Assembly: GCF_030643905.1 (NCBI RefSeq)
Contig: NZ_CP121446.1
Coordinates: 2,958,001-3,022,000 of the forward strand
DNA: 64,000 nucleotides
Source: Flavobacterium sp. IMCC34852
Lineage (GTDB): Bacteria > Bacteroidota > Bacteroidia > Flavobacteriales > Flavobacteriaceae
Reading direction: 5' to 3'
Shown here in pieces: positions 51,908 to 61,921 of this stretch. The notes under the pieces were generated by a model. It did not search any database, was not told where the DNA came from, and saw nothing but the letters and a program-made list of their open reading frames with translations. Position 1 is the first letter of the stretch; each line of letters opens with the position of its first letter. Made by a program: the position numbers and the translations under genes.

Positions 51908-54046
51908 ATGAAACAAAAACTACTATTCCTCTTTTTACTGACTTTTTCAATTGCTATAGCTAAGCCAAAAGAGAAAACTACTGTTAACCCAGCCATTGGG
52001 ATATTAATGTCCGCTACTAATTTTGGTGTAGACGTTTTTTATAATATCAGTATTAAAAATACAGGCGAAGAAACCCTAACCAACGTTTTTGTCACACAAG
52101 GACCAAATACTTTTGGCATGACTTTTTGGTTTGGGACAATAGCAACTTTAGCTCCGGGAGAGGAAATTACCGGTTTAACGGCCCAAAAATTGGGTAGTGG
52201 TTGTTATGATCAAAGTCAAGTAATCGTTCATGCTACGCCTTCGTCAACTACTACCGAGATAACCGACTTGTCTTCAGATCCATTTGGATATGACAACAAC
52301 GGATTACCTGGCACATATTACAACAACTTGCCTACAACAAGTTCCTATTTTGTTTATGTTAACGGTACTCAAGATGGTGTTTACCAAGACTTGAACAATA
52401 ATTCCATAGTGGATGTTGGTGATGTTATCAACTATACCTACACCGTTTCAGGTGGCTCAGATGGTGGAGAAATTTATGATAGTAATGCTATTGTGACTGA
52501 CCCTGTTTTTACAGGTGGTTTCTACATCACAACGGGAATTCATTATATCACTCAGGCTGATGTTGATTTGGGTTATGTATATAATAATTCCTATATAATA
52601 TCATTTGGTCCATGTGATGTGGGCGGTTATTTCGATGATGAATCCTACTGTGCCTGTCCAAATCCAAATGGCGCCAATATTGTGACTCCATTAACGAGTT
52701 TATTACCGAATAGAATATCCGGGAATGTAAAATTCAACACCAATAATGATAACTGTACTACCGGTCTGAATTTTCCTAATCGAAGAGTTAATACCACAGA
52801 CGGCACTTACACCTATGCCAGTTACACTAATGCTGCCGGAAATTATCAGATTTTGATCCCAAATGTCGGCAATTATACAACCTCTGCATTGACCAATTTG
52901 AATGCTAATTTTACTTCCAATCCAAGTTCGACTACGACAGTTAGTTCAGGCTCAGGAGTGAATTACAACAACACTAACTATTGCATCAGTTCAGCCGCCA
53001 ATTTTGCCGATTTGACCGTAAATATGTTCAATATCAACCAAGCTATTCCGGGCAATGCTGCAACATACAGAATTGTATATACCAATCATGGAAGCACCAA
53101 TCTTAATGGAAGCGTTCAATTGACTTTTGACAATGGAAAATTGACTTTTGGCAATAGTACTCCTATTCAAAACAGTTCGACTACCAATACTTTGACTTGG
53201 AATTACACCAACCTATTACCATTTGAAAGTCGACAAATTAATCTTTCCTTTAATGTGCTGATTCCACCAGCAGTAAACGTCAATGATTTATTAAACTTTA
53301 CGGTGGTCGCAAATCCTATTGCCGGTGATAGTAATGTAAGCAATAATACAATGATTTGGGAACAAATCGTTAGGAGTTCATTTGACCCCAATGACAAAAC
53401 CGTTATTGAAGGTTCAACCATTACAACAGCAGAAGGCAATAATTACTTGACTTATGTCACTCGTTTTCAAAATACCGGAACTGCCAATGCAACCACGGTT
53501 GTTATCAAGGAAACTTTGGATGCTGATTTAGATTGGAATACTTTCGAACCCATTGCTTCAAGCCATACGGCCGATATCCAACTGCGTTATGGCAATGATT
53601 TGACTTATACTTTCTCCAATATTGATTTACCTTATGAATCGGCTAACGAACCGGCAAGTAACGGTTGGATGGTTTATAAAATCAAACCTAAAAGCAACTT
53701 CACTATTGGTGATATTGCCAGTTCCAATTCAAATATTTATTTTGATTACAATCCTCCCATTCTTACCAATACGGTAACTACTGAAATGGTGGCTTTATCA
53801 ATAAATGAAACCATTCAAAGTAATTTCACTTTGTACCCAAATCCAACATCCAATCATTTTGTAGTTGAAATGCAAAACGAAATAAGTGCCCAATATGAAA
53901 TCTTTGACCTCAACGGCAAACGACTTCAAGCTAATACAGTTCAGCATCTGAAGCCAATAGACATCAGTGCCTTTCAGAGCGGATTTTATTTTGTCACCAT
54001 CAATACAGAACAAGGAAAAGCAACTTACAAGTTAGTTAAAAACTAA
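51908..54046 (+). CDS. Secreted multidomain protein with T9SS type A sorting signal
   Basis: This 712-residue protein has a signal peptide, then DUF11-like/CARDB-like domains (IKNTGEETLTNVFV, YRIVYTNHGSTNLNG), a prealbumin-like segment (ISGNVKFNTNNDNC) and a SFDPNDKTVIEGS region. The C-terminal 75 residues (FTLYPNPTSNHFVVEM ... FDLNGKRL ... GFYFVTINTE) are the type A sorting domain of type IX secretion. It is probably a surface or secreted structural protein. Confidence 0.88.
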   Translation: MKQKLLFLFLLTFSIAIAKPKEKTTVNPAIGILMSATNFGVDVFYNISIKNTGEETLTNVFVTQGPNTFGMTFWFGTIATLAPGEEITGLTAQKLGSGCYDQSQVIVHATPSSTTTEITDLSSDPFGYDNNGLPGTYYNNLPTTSSYFVYVNGTQDGVYQDLNNNSIVDVGDVINYTYTVSGGSDGGEIYDSNAIVTDPVFTGGFYITTGIHYITQADVDLGYVYNNSYIISFGPCDVGGYFDDESYCACPNPNGANIVTPLTSLLPNRISGNVKFNTNNDNCTTGLNFPNRRVNTTDGTYTYASYTNAAGNYQILIPNVGNYTTSALTNLNANFTSNPSSTTTVSSGSGVNYNNTNYCISSAANFADLTVNMFNINQAIPGNAATYRIVYTNHGSTNLNGSVQLTFDNGKLTFGNSTPIQNSSTTNTLTWNYTNLLPFESRQINLSFNVLIPPAVNVNDLLNFTVVANPIAGDSNVSNNTMIWEQIVRSSFDPNDKTVIEGSTITTAEGNNYLTYVTRFQNTGTANATTVVIKETLDADLDWNTFEPIASSHTADIQLRYGNDLTYTFSNIDLPYESANEPASNGWMVYKIKPKSNFTIGDIASSNSNIYFDYNPPILTNTVTTEMVALSINETIQSNFTLYPNPTSNHFVVEMQNEISAQYEIFDLNGKRLQANTVQHLKPIDISAFQSGFYFVTINTEQGKATYKLVKN

Positions 54047-54048
54047 CA

Positions 54049-54084
54049 TAAAAAAATCCCGAGCTCACACTCGGGATTTTTCAT
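54049..54084. terminator. Bidirectional terminator
   Basis: Stem AAATCCCGAG / CTCGGGATTT between converging genes. Confidence 0.86.
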
Positions 54085-56937
54085 TTATTTACTTAAGTAC
54101 ATTTTTCTTCGAGAGTACAATTCGTAGAATTGATCGTCTTTTAAATCATCTATAAACAAGATGCTTTCTCCGGTGGATTTCATTTCCGGTCCGAGCGCTT
54201 TGTTTACATTCGGGAATTTGCTGAACGAGAATACCGGTTGCTTAATCGCATAACCGCTCAGCTTAGGATTGAAGGTAAAATCGGTTACTTTATTTTCTCC
54301 TAACATTACTTTGGTAGCATAGTTTACATACGGTTCGCCATAGGCTTTCGCGATAAACGGCACGGTACGCGATGCTCTCGGGTTGGCTTCTATGATGTAA
54401 ACGATATCATCTTTGATGGCAAATTGAATATTGATTAAACCTACGGTTCTCAGAGCCAAAGCAATTTTCTTAGTATGGTCTTTGATTTGTTGCATTACAA
54501 ATTCGCCCAAGTTAAACGGGGGCAAAGTCGCATTCGAATCGCCCGAGTGCACACCACAAGGTTCGATGTGCTCCATGATTCCGATGATGTATACATTTTC
54601 TCCGTCACAAATAGCATCTGCTTCAGCTTCAATCGCTCCGTCTAAATAATGGTCTAAAAGCAATTTGTTACCCGGAATATTTTTCAGCAAATCGATAACA
54701 TGTTCTTCTAATTCTTGTTTGTTGATTACGATTTTCATTCCTTGACCGCCCAATACATAAGAAGGACGAACCAACAACGGGAAATCCAAAACATCCGCTA
54801 AAGCTGACGCTTGATCCGCATTTTCGGCTACGCCAAATTTTGGAAACGGAATCTTTAACTCTGTCAGCAATTCAGAAAAACGACCTCTGTCTTCGGCTAA
54901 ATCCAAAGCATCGAATGAAGTTCCTAATATTTTGATGCCGTAACGGTCTAACTTTTCAGCCAGTTTCAATGCGGTTTGTCCACCAAGCTGTACAATTACA
55001 CCTTCCGGTTTTTCGTGTTGAATAATATCGTAAATATGTTCCCAAAATACCGGCTCAAAGTATAATTTGTCAGCAGTATCAAAATCGGTGGAAACCGTTT
55101 CCGGATTACAGTTGATCATGATAGTTTCATAACCGCATTCTTTGGCAGCTAAAACCCCGTGAACACAAGAATAATCAAACTCAATTCCTTGTCCGATTCT
55201 ATTGGGTCCCGAACCTAAAACCACCACTTTCTTTTTCGGGGTAATGATGCTTTCGTTGTGAACGTATCTTTCTCCGTTAGCCGTTTGGATTTCCGCTTCA
55301 AAGGTTGAATAATAGTATGGTGTTAATGCTTTAAACTCGGCCGCACAAGTATCAACCAATTTATAAACACGCTTCACATTCATTTCCTCGCGTAGTTTGT
55401 AAACCTGACTTTCCAAACAACCCATCATGTGGGCAATTTGACGATCGCCATAGCCTTTTTGTTTGGCTTCTAATAATAATTCTTTCGGTAAAGTATCAAC
55501 TTTGTAGCCGGAGATTTCTCTTTCCAATAAGTATAACTCTTCGTATTGTTTTAGGAACCACATATCGATTTTGGTGATTTCGTGGATTCTGCTCAAAGGA
55601 ATTCCCATGGCAATCGCATCGTAAATCACAAACACTCTATCCCAACTCGCGAAAGTCAGTTTCTCAATAATTTGCTCGTAGTTTTTGTATCCTTTCCCGT
55701 CTGCTCCGATTCCGTTTCTCTTAATTTCCAAGGACTGAGTCGCTTTGTGCAGCGCCTCCTGGAACGAACGTCCGATACCCATTACTTCACCAACCGATTT
55801 CATTTGCAATCCTAATGTTCGGTCGGAACCTTCGAACTTATCAAAATTCCAACGCGGGATTTTTACGATAACGTAATCCAAAGTCGGTTCAAACAAAGCC
55901 GAAGTGGATTTGGTGATTTGGTTTTGGAGTTCATCTAAATGATACCCCAAAGCCAATTTGGTAGCCACTTTAGCAATTGGATAACCGGTGGCTTTTGACG
56001 CTAACGCTGACGAACGCGATACACGCGGATTGATTTCGATGGCTACAATATCTTCTCTTTCATCAGGTGACACGGCGAATTGTACGTTACAACCTCCGGC
56101 AAAATTTCCGATAGAGCGCATCATTAAAATCGCCATATCACGCATTTTTTGGAAAGTCGTGTCAGATAAAGTCATCGCCGGTGCTACCGTAATTGAATCT
56201 CCGGTGTGGATTCCCATCGGGTCCATATTTTCGATAGAACAAATAATGACTACGTTGTCATTTTTGTCTCGAAGTAATTCCAACTCGTATTCTTTCCAAC
56301 CCAATAAAGCTTTATCGATTAAGACTTCGTGTATTGGTGAGGCTTCTAAACCTCGGGTTAGCAACTCATCAAAATCTTCTTTTTTGTGCACAAAAGCCGC
56401 TCCTGTTCCACCAAGGGTAAATGATGGACGAATTACTAACGGAAAACCGAACTCTTGGGCTATTTCTTTTCCTTTTAAGAAAGAGGTGGCGGTTTTGGCC
56501 GGTGCGGTTGGTACGCCTATCTTTTCAAGCAATTGTTTGAATTGCTCTCTGTCTTCTGTAATGTTGATGGCGTTGATGTCTACTCCGATTAACCTTACTC
56601 CAAAATCTTGCCAGATGCCTTTTTCGTCGGCTTCCAAACAAAGGTTCAAAGCGGTTTGTCCGCCCATGGTTGGCAATACGGCATCAATTTGCGGATGCTC
56701 TTTTAGGATTTGGATAATCGATTTGGTGGTTAAAGGCAAAAGGTAAACATGGTCGGCCATGCTTGGATCGGTCATAATCGTTGCCGGATTGGAATTGATT
56801 AAGATGACTTCGATTCCTTCTTCTCTGAGTGAACGAGCAGATTGGGAACCGGCGTAATCAAATTCGCAGGCTTGTCCGATTACGATTGGTCCTGAACCAA
56901 TAATTAAAACCGATTTGATGGAGTTGTCTTTAGGCAT
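54085..56937 (-). CDS. carB: Carbamoyl-phosphate synthase large subunit, without allosteric domain
   Basis: This 950-residue protein has both ATP-grasp halves (SVLIIGSGPIVIGQACEFDYAG, and VVVLGSGPNRIGQGIEFDYSC at mid-protein). It makes carbamoyl phosphate for arginine and pyrimidine synthesis with CarA. The protein stops shortly after LGPEMKSTGESI, where the E. coli enzyme (1,073 residues) continues with its MGS-like allosteric domain. That domain is missing here. carA is not adjacent. Confidence 0.95.
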   Translation of the reverse strand: MPKDNSIKSVLIIGSGPIVIGQACEFDYAGSQSARSLREEGIEVILINSNPATIMTDPSMADHVYLLPLTTKSIIQILKEHPQIDAVLPTMGGQTALNLCLEADEKGIWQDFGVRLIGVDINAINITEDREQFKQLLEKIGVPTAPAKTATSFLKGKEIAQEFGFPLVIRPSFTLGGTGAAFVHKKEDFDELLTRGLEASPIHEVLIDKALLGWKEYELELLRDKNDNVVIICSIENMDPMGIHTGDSITVAPAMTLSDTTFQKMRDMAILMMRSIGNFAGGCNVQFAVSPDEREDIVAIEINPRVSRSSALASKATGYPIAKVATKLALGYHLDELQNQITKSTSALFEPTLDYVIVKIPRWNFDKFEGSDRTLGLQMKSVGEVMGIGRSFQEALHKATQSLEIKRNGIGADGKGYKNYEQIIEKLTFASWDRVFVIYDAIAMGIPLSRIHEITKIDMWFLKQYEELYLLEREISGYKVDTLPKELLLEAKQKGYGDRQIAHMMGCLESQVYKLREEMNVKRVYKLVDTCAAEFKALTPYYYSTFEAEIQTANGERYVHNESIITPKKKVVVLGSGPNRIGQGIEFDYSCVHGVLAAKECGYETIMINCNPETVSTDFDTADKLYFEPVFWEHIYDIIQHEKPEGVIVQLGGQTALKLAEKLDRYGIKILGTSFDALDLAEDRGRFSELLTELKIPFPKFGVAENADQASALADVLDFPLLVRPSYVLGGQGMKIVINKQELEEHVIDLLKNIPGNKLLLDHYLDGAIEAEADAICDGENVYIIGIMEHIEPCGVHSGDSNATLPPFNLGEFVMQQIKDHTKKIALALRTVGLINIQFAIKDDIVYIIEANPRASRTVPFIAKAYGEPYVNYATKVMLGENKVTDFTFNPKLSGYAIKQPVFSFSKFPNVNKALGPEMKSTGESILFIDDLKDDQFYELYSRRKMYLSK

Positions 56938-57090
56938 TGTAGTGTCGTTGTTTTGTAGTTTAGTTGTTGTTTTTGCAGAACTTAGCCCCGATAGTAGTGT
57001 AAATCCTTTTTATTTTTCTTTAAAAATAAAAAGATTGCAACGGATAGCGGGAAATAGCTCCTAATAATTATCAATATTTATGAACAGGTT

Positions 57091-57125
57091 TAAAAAAAAG
57101 CCGCTACTAATAAAAGTAACGGCTT
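57091..57125 (-). terminator. rpmH terminator
   Basis: Stem AGCCGCTACT / AGTAACGGCT (one mismatch) followed by a T run on the - strand. Confidence 0.75.
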
Positions 57126-57147
57126 GATATTGATTAGTAGCTAATCA

Positions 57148-57309
57148 TTATTTTTTGTGTCTTGGTTCAGAAGATACAGTCAACTTATGTCTTCCTTTTG
57201 CTCTACGACGCGCAAGGACTTTTCTTCCATTTGCAGAAGCCATTCTGTCCATAAATCCGTGTTTATTTCTTCTTTTTCTTTTCGATGGTTGAAACGTTCT
57301 TTTGCTCAT
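57148..57309 (-). CDS. rpmH: 50S ribosomal protein L34
   Basis: This 53-residue protein starts [19 protein letters not shown], continues [21 protein letters not shown] and ends KK. This is a clear bL34. It is a structural part of the 50S subunit. The usual neighbours rnpA and dnaA are absent. A strong promoter lies upstream. Confidence 0.96.
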
Positions 57310-57370
57310 TGCTTTGTATCTTTAAAACTAGTAATAATATCTCAATAATCGGCTCTTTCAAAACCGAGTG

Positions 57371-57400
57371 CAAATATACAAACCTTTTTTTTCCTAGCAA
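57371..57400 (-). promoter_or_regulatory. rpmH promoter
   Basis: On the - strand TTG, exactly 19 bases, then TATATTTG, a perfect Bacteroidota housekeeping promoter. It leaves a leader of about 55 bases before the ATG at 57309. Confidence 0.82.
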
Positions 57401-57463
57401 GCACTTTTTTAAAAATATTTTTAATTCATTTTATTACCTTTGTGCCACTAAAAAATAAAAGAC

Positions 57464-57979
57464 ATGTTTCACAGATTTATTAAATTAATTATAGCAGCTT
57501 TAATGGTTGTCGCAGGAATTTGGCAATTTACGGAAGGGAATATCGGAAATGGTGTTTTTCTTATCCTACTGACGGCCATTCCTATCTTTTTATATTATAA
57601 AAACGAATATATTTTATTGGCTTTCTTAAAATTGAGAAAGCAAGATTTTGCCGGAGCGAAAGTTTGGTTGGATAAAATCAAAAACCCGGAAACGGCATTG
57701 GTCAGAAAACAACAAGGTTACTATAATTACCTTCATGGATTGATGACTTCTCAAACCAATTTGCACCAATCGGAGAAATTTTTCAGAAAAGCCGTTGAAT
57801 TAGGGTTGAGTATGGATATGGATTTGGCTGTAGCCAAATTAAACTTGGCCGGAATCGCCATGTCGAAAAGACGCAAAATGGAAGCTACAACTTTACTAAA
57901 CGAAGCCAAGAAACTCGACAAACAAAACATGCTGAATGATCAGATTAAGATGATGAAAGAGCAGATGAAGAAAATTTAG
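57464..57979 (+). CDS. Membrane protein with TPR-like C-terminal domain (DUF2892-like N-terminus)
   Basis: This 171-residue protein has two membrane helices (about 7-22 and 28-46) as in DUF2892 proteins. A cytosolic helical part follows with TPR-like spacing (NYLHGLMTSQTNLHQSEKFFRKAVELGL, LNLAGIAMSKRRKMEATTLLNEAKKL). The function is unknown. A TACCTTTG box precedes it (57435-57442). Confidence 0.72.
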   Translation: MFHRFIKLIIAALMVVAGIWQFTEGNIGNGVFLILLTAIPIFLYYKNEYILLAFLKLRKQDFAGAKVWLDKIKNPETALVRKQQGYYNYLHGLMTSQTNLHQSEKFFRKAVELGLSMDMDLAVAKLNLAGIAMSKRRKMEATTLLNEAKKLDKQNMLNDQIKMMKEQMKKI

Positions 57980-58013
57980 TTAGACTTCTTAGACTGGCTT
58001 AGACATTTTAGAC

Positions 58014-58052
58014 AATAAAAAACCTCCTTCAAAAATGAAGGAGGTTTTTTAT
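58014..58052. terminator. Bidirectional terminator
   Basis: Stem AAAACCTCCTTC / GAAGGAGGTTTT between converging genes. Confidence 0.88.
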
Positions 58053-58100
58053 TTTTAGATTCTAAGTAGTCTAACTTTCTAATAATCTGAGCAGTCCGAA

Positions 58101-58994
58101 TTAATATCCCGCTAACGGAATCTCTATCTCGTATCTTTTCTTGTTAGGATTGACCAATTTCTTATCTCTCAACCACGGATTGTGGATTTTTAGGATTTTA
58201 TAATTAATCCCTTGTGACATGGCAAAGCTGGTCAAATCGGTAATGGTACTGTCTACTTCTATCTTCTTAGTGGGAATCGGCGCGTACAAATCACTTGAAA
58301 AAATACTGAAACCGTACTTGGCCGGTTGTTTCATAATTTCTTTTAAGGCCAAAATTCTGAAAACATAGCGAGACGTTTCTTCGGTTAAGGCCAAGTCGTA
58401 ATAGTTGCTGACTTTTTGCTCATCGATTTTTTTGGTAATCCCATTCATACCGCCGTTGTAAGAAGCTGCGGCTAGTGTCCATGACCCGAATTTATCTTTG
58501 GCGCTTAACAAATATCGACAAGCGGCTTCGGTTGATTTTTCTAAATGGTATCTTTCGTCAACTATATCATTGACTTCCATGCCTTTTTCCTTGGCAGTTT
58601 CGGGCATGAATTGCCAAACACCACGCGCTCCGGCTGAGGAAACAGCATTGACCAAACCACTTTCTATTACGGCTAAATATTTAAAATCATCGGGCACGCC
58701 GTATTTGTCTAAAATCGGTTCGATAATCGGAAAAGCACGGTTGGCTCTTTTTATGATTAACGCCGTTGTTGCGTCAAGATTAGCATTGATGAGTAATTCT
58801 CTGTCCAGACGTTCGCGTACATCGGTAATTTGAAGCGGTGCCTTTTCTCCGGCAAAGTCAACTTCTTCGGGGAAATACATCGCGGTACCTTCGTGGATGC
58901 GTTTTTCTTTATTGTCGCCCGAAGTGCCAAAAACAAGAACTCCGGAAAGCATGACAATAGTTACTACGGATAATAGGGCTTTATTCGTTTTCAT
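58101..58994 (-). CDS. Lytic transglycosylase (SLT/MltD type)
   Basis: This 297-residue protein has a signal-anchor N-terminus (ALLSVVTIVMLSGVLVFG). The SLT domain (about 100-220) has the catalytic Glu in AVIESGL, then GARGVWQFMP and AAASYNGG. It cleaves peptidoglycan glycan strands. No LysM domain is visible; the C-terminus (about 240-297) has a SEFAM-type spacing like LysM remnants (TDLTSFAMSQGINYKILKI). Confidence 0.9.
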   Translation of the reverse strand: MKTNKALLSVVTIVMLSGVLVFGTSGDNKEKRIHEGTAMYFPEEVDFAGEKAPLQITDVRERLDRELLINANLDATTALIIKRANRAFPIIEPILDKYGVPDDFKYLAVIESGLVNAVSSAGARGVWQFMPETAKEKGMEVNDIVDERYHLEKSTEAACRYLLSAKDKFGSWTLAAASYNGGMNGITKKIDEQKVSNYYDLALTEETSRYVFRILALKEIMKQPAKYGFSIFSSDLYAPIPTKKIEVDSTITDLTSFAMSQGINYKILKIHNPWLRDKKLVNPNKKRYEIEIPLAGY

Positions 58995-59057
58995 AATATC
59001 ACAGATTAACGTTGCAAAACTACAACTTTATAATGTAAAGCTACAAAAATTGAGCCG

Positions 59058-59726
59058 TTAGACCTTTTCTTGTAACATAATTTTAGGTAAATTATCGTTT
59101 AGCCAACGGTATTTACTGAGAATCATAATATGAGTCCCGCCTTTAACCGGAATAAAATTCTTTAGGTTTTTGGGTGGAAAAACCTCATCGGCGTCGCCAT
59201 GGATATGGATGATTTCTTCATCGACTATCGTTCGATCCCAATTGATGATTTGCTCAATAGCCCAATCCAAATAACGCTTGTCACGAACAGCCAAAAACTT
59301 CTCATACAAAGCCAATCGCTGTTTGACAATAGACGAACCAAAAGAAAACTTAACCAGCATTTCAATATTTTCAAATAAAGCTGTGGGAATAAGCTTGTAA
59401 GCTTTCGTGGCTTTAGCAACTTTAAATCGCTTCGGAAATTCGGCATTAGATTTAACACTTGATATAATGATGACTTTCCTTGGGTTTAGAAACGGTTTCA
59501 TTTCTTGCACTAAAACGCCACCGAATGAAACGCCAATCAAAATGGGGTTTTGATGGGTTACTTTTTCGGCAATTCTTTGAGCATACGCAGTTAAACTTTC
59601 GCCGGAATTTGGAATTTCCCATTCGAGTAAATGCATTTCAAATTGGTCTTCGGGCAATTGGATTCGTTCAAAAATGGTCGGACTGGCTGCCATGCCCGGC
59701 ATGAAGTAAACATGGATTTTAGACAT
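59058..59726 (-). CDS. Alpha/beta-hydrolase
   Basis: This 222-residue protein has an oxyanion region MPGMAASPTIF, nucleophile elbow GVSFGG (Ser about 85), and late Asp/His in IHGDADEVFPP and KGGTHIMI. There is no signal peptide, so it is cytosolic. The substrate is unknown. Confidence 0.83.
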   Translation of the reverse strand: MSKIHVYFMPGMAASPTIFERIQLPEDQFEMHLLEWEIPNSGESLTAYAQRIAEKVTHQNPILIGVSFGGVLVQEMKPFLNPRKVIIISSVKSNAEFPKRFKVAKATKAYKLIPTALFENIEMLVKFSFGSSIVKQRLALYEKFLAVRDKRYLDWAIEQIINWDRTIVDEEIIHIHGDADEVFPPKNLKNFIPVKGGTHIMILSKYRWLNDNLPKIMLQEKV

Positions 59727-59794
59727 TATATAACCGTTAGCTCGTTAATTATTAGTAAATTTGCATAAAAATAATCCTTTTATTTCACTTGATT

Positions 59795-60106
59795 ATGAAC
59801 ACAACATTAATTTCAGAAAAAATGGAAATTAAAGACAACACCTTTGCTCGACAGTTTGAAACGTTGGTGGATGGCAAACTAATTTCTGTTGAATATTCCT
59901 TTCAAGAAAAGAAAATATTCCTGACGAGAATTAATACTTTTGACGGTTTTAATGACGAAGAGTTTATCAATGATTTATTGAAAAACATCATGGAAATTGC
60001 CTATGAACGCAAACTGAAAGTGGTTCCGATTTTACCTAAAATCGCTCTTTTCTTTAGAAAGAATACTACCTACAGAGATTTGTTGCCTCCGGGAATAAAA
60101 ATCTAA
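59795..60106 (+). CDS. Small GNAT-like (YjdJ-type) acetyltransferase-fold protein
   Basis: This 103-residue protein has the order of the short GNAT family PF14542: ARQFETLVDGKLISVEYSFQ, LTRINTFDGF, then FINDLLKNIMEIAYERKLKVVPILPKIALFFRK. The acetyl-CoA binding GxGxA loop is not preserved, so activity is doubtful. ATG 59795 is preferred to the TTG two codons upstream. Confidence 0.65.
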   Translation: MNTTLISEKMEIKDNTFARQFETLVDGKLISVEYSFQEKKIFLTRINTFDGFNDEEFINDLLKNIMEIAYERKLKVVPILPKIALFFRKNTTYRDLLPPGIKI

Positions 60107-60121
60107 TCCAAAATAACTTTA

Positions 60122-60157
60122 ACAGAAGTCGTCTTAAAATTAAGACGACTTTTTTTG
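60122..60157 (+). terminator. Terminator after the GNAT-like gene
   Basis: Perfect stem AGTCGTCTTAA / TTAAGACGACT followed by a T run. Confidence 0.88.
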
Positions 60158-60180
60158 TGCTTTTTACTTATATTTATCGA

Positions 60181-60522
60181 ATGAACACAGCAGACTTTCA
60201 ACAAGAGATTATCACTTTTTTCGAAAACATCGACAAATATTACGGCTCTAAAACCGAAATTACCGAAGGTTTGTGCACCGATATGGACAATCTTGATGCG
60301 AATTTAACGACATGGAATTTATCTGAATTCGATTTAATTCGATCTGCTTACCGAAAAAACGGCGAAAAACTAATGATGGAAGGCAGCAATATGTATTACG
60401 AAATTTCAGCCGATAGAATCATTGGGTTTGAACAAACAGGAAGAAACAAATTTGAATTCATTGAGCTATATGGGATTTCTGTTTTTAGAATCACTAAAAT
60501 CAGATTTCATTATAAATATTAG
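60181..60522 (+). CDS. 113-residue protein of unknown function
   Basis: The product is soluble, with an N-terminal helix (FQQEIITFFENIDKYYG) and beta strands (NMYYEISADRIIGFEQ, EFIELYGISVFRITKIRFHY). The overall plan is like a small NTF2/SnoaL-type cone fold, but I cannot confirm it. The start is the ATG at 60181. Its 3' end overlaps the converging mtaB stop by 4 bases. Confidence 0.6.
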   Translation: MNTADFQQEIITFFENIDKYYGSKTEITEGLCTDMDNLDANLTTWNLSEFDLIRSAYRKNGEKLMMEGSNMYYEISADRIIGFEQTGRNKFEFIELYGISVFRITKIRFHYKY

Positions 60523-61847
60523 GCTTCTACATTCAAAAACTCCATTCTTACACTGCCATCTTCATCGATTCTAGACAAATTGATTTCGTGTAAAGTATTG
60601 ACCAACTCCGGATTCCAAGGCGTTTTTACTTTGACATAGTTTTCGGTAAATCCATGAATATAGCCTTCTTTGTTTTCGCCTTCAAATAAAACGGTTCTGT
60701 TGGTTCCAATTTGGCTTTCATAAAAAGCACGACGTTTTTTTACCGACAAACCTCGAAGCATTTTACTTCTTTTCGCACGCACATTCGCAGGCACAACGCC
60801 ATCCATTTCGGCCGCTTCGGTATTATCCCTTTCGGAATAGGTAAATACATGTAAATACGAAATATCTAGTTCGTTTAGGAAATTATAGGTTTCTAAGAAA
60901 TGCTCATCCGTTTCTCCCGGAAAACCCACAATCACATCCACACCAATACAGGCATGCGGCATCACTTCACGGATTTTTGATACTCTGTCGGTATAGACTT
61001 CGCGCAAATAACGGCGTTTCATTTTCTTGAGAATCTCATTGCTTCCGCTTTGTAACGGAATATGAAAATGCGGCACAAAAGTCCGACTTTGTGATACAAA
61101 CTCGATGGTTTCGTTTTTCAAAAGATTCGGTTCTATAGAAGAAATACGCAATCTTTCGATGCCTTCCACTTCATCTAGCGCTTTAACTAAATCTAAAAAA
61201 GTATGTTCGTGTTTTTTATTTCCAAATTCACCTTTACCATAATCACCAATGTTTACACCGGTCAAAACGATTTCTTTAATCCCTTGTTGTGAAATTTCGT
61301 AAGCATTTTTCAACACATTGTCCAACGCATCGCTACGTGAAATGCCACGCGCTAAAGGAATCGTACAGTAAGTACATTTGTAATCGCAACCATCTTGCAC
61401 TTTCAGAAAAGCCCGCGTTCTGTCGCCTATGGAATAACTTCCTACGTAAAAATCAGCTTCTTCTATTTCGCACGAATGCACTTCGCCCATATCATTTTTG
61501 GACAAATCATTGATATAATCGGTGATTTTGAATTTCTCTGTCGCGCCCAAAACCAAATCCACGCCATCAACAGCCGCTAATTCTTCGGGTTTTAATTGCG
61601 CATAACAACCAACCGCTGCAACGAAGGCTTTATCGTTGAGTTTCATGGCTTTTTTGACTACTTGTTTGAATTGTTTATCGGCGTTTTCGGTTACCGAACA
61701 AGTGTTAATCACATAAATATCGGCTACATCTTCAAAATCGACGCGGTCAAAACCTTCGTCTTGGAAGTTCCTCGCGATGGTAGAGGTTTCGGAGAAATTC
61801 AATTTGCACCCTAAAGTATAAAAGGCGACTTTTTTTCTGTTTTCCAT
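60519..61847 (-). CDS. mtaB: tRNA (t6A37) methylthiotransferase MtaB
   Basis: This 442-residue radical SAM enzyme has an N-terminal UPF0004 domain (YTLGCKLNFSETSTIAR, INTCSVTENAD, AVGCYAQLKPEEL), with three cysteines for one cluster. The radical SAM motif is CDYKCTYCTIP, and a C-terminal TRAM-like part follows. The GCKLN signature marks MtaB rather than MiaB or RimO. It converts t6A37 to ms2t6A37 in tRNA. Start ATG 61847 is preferred to 61859. Confidence 0.93.
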   Translation of the reverse strand: MENRKKVAFYTLGCKLNFSETSTIARNFQDEGFDRVDFEDVADIYVINTCSVTENADKQFKQVVKKAMKLNDKAFVAAVGCYAQLKPEELAAVDGVDLVLGATEKFKITDYINDLSKNDMGEVHSCEIEEADFYVGSYSIGDRTRAFLKVQDGCDYKCTYCTIPLARGISRSDALDNVLKNAYEISQQGIKEIVLTGVNIGDYGKGEFGNKKHEHTFLDLVKALDEVEGIERLRISSIEPNLLKNETIEFVSQSRTFVPHFHIPLQSGSNEILKKMKRRYLREVYTDRVSKIREVMPHACIGVDVIVGFPGETDEHFLETYNFLNELDISYLHVFTYSERDNTEAAEMDGVVPANVRAKRSKMLRGLSVKKRRAFYESQIGTNRTVLFEGENKEGYIHGFTENYVKVKTPWNPELVNTLHEINLSRIDEDGSVRMEFLNVEA

Positions 61848-61891
61848 AAGCTGTCTCAATTGATGAAATCGTTGTCAAAAAATTGAGAGGG

Positions 61892-61921
61892 CAAAGATAG
61901 TTAAATTTGAAGATTAAGCAA
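61892..61921 (-). promoter_or_regulatory. mtaB promoter
   Basis: On the - strand TTG, 19 bases, TATCTTTG, 45 bases before the ATG at 61847. The TTG is inside the left arm of an inverted repeat. Confidence 0.65.

Noticed and set aside
55988..56746. A 252-residue + strand frame opposite carB
   Set aside because: It is a shadow of the conserved carB coding sequence, with no signal, domain or promoter of its own.
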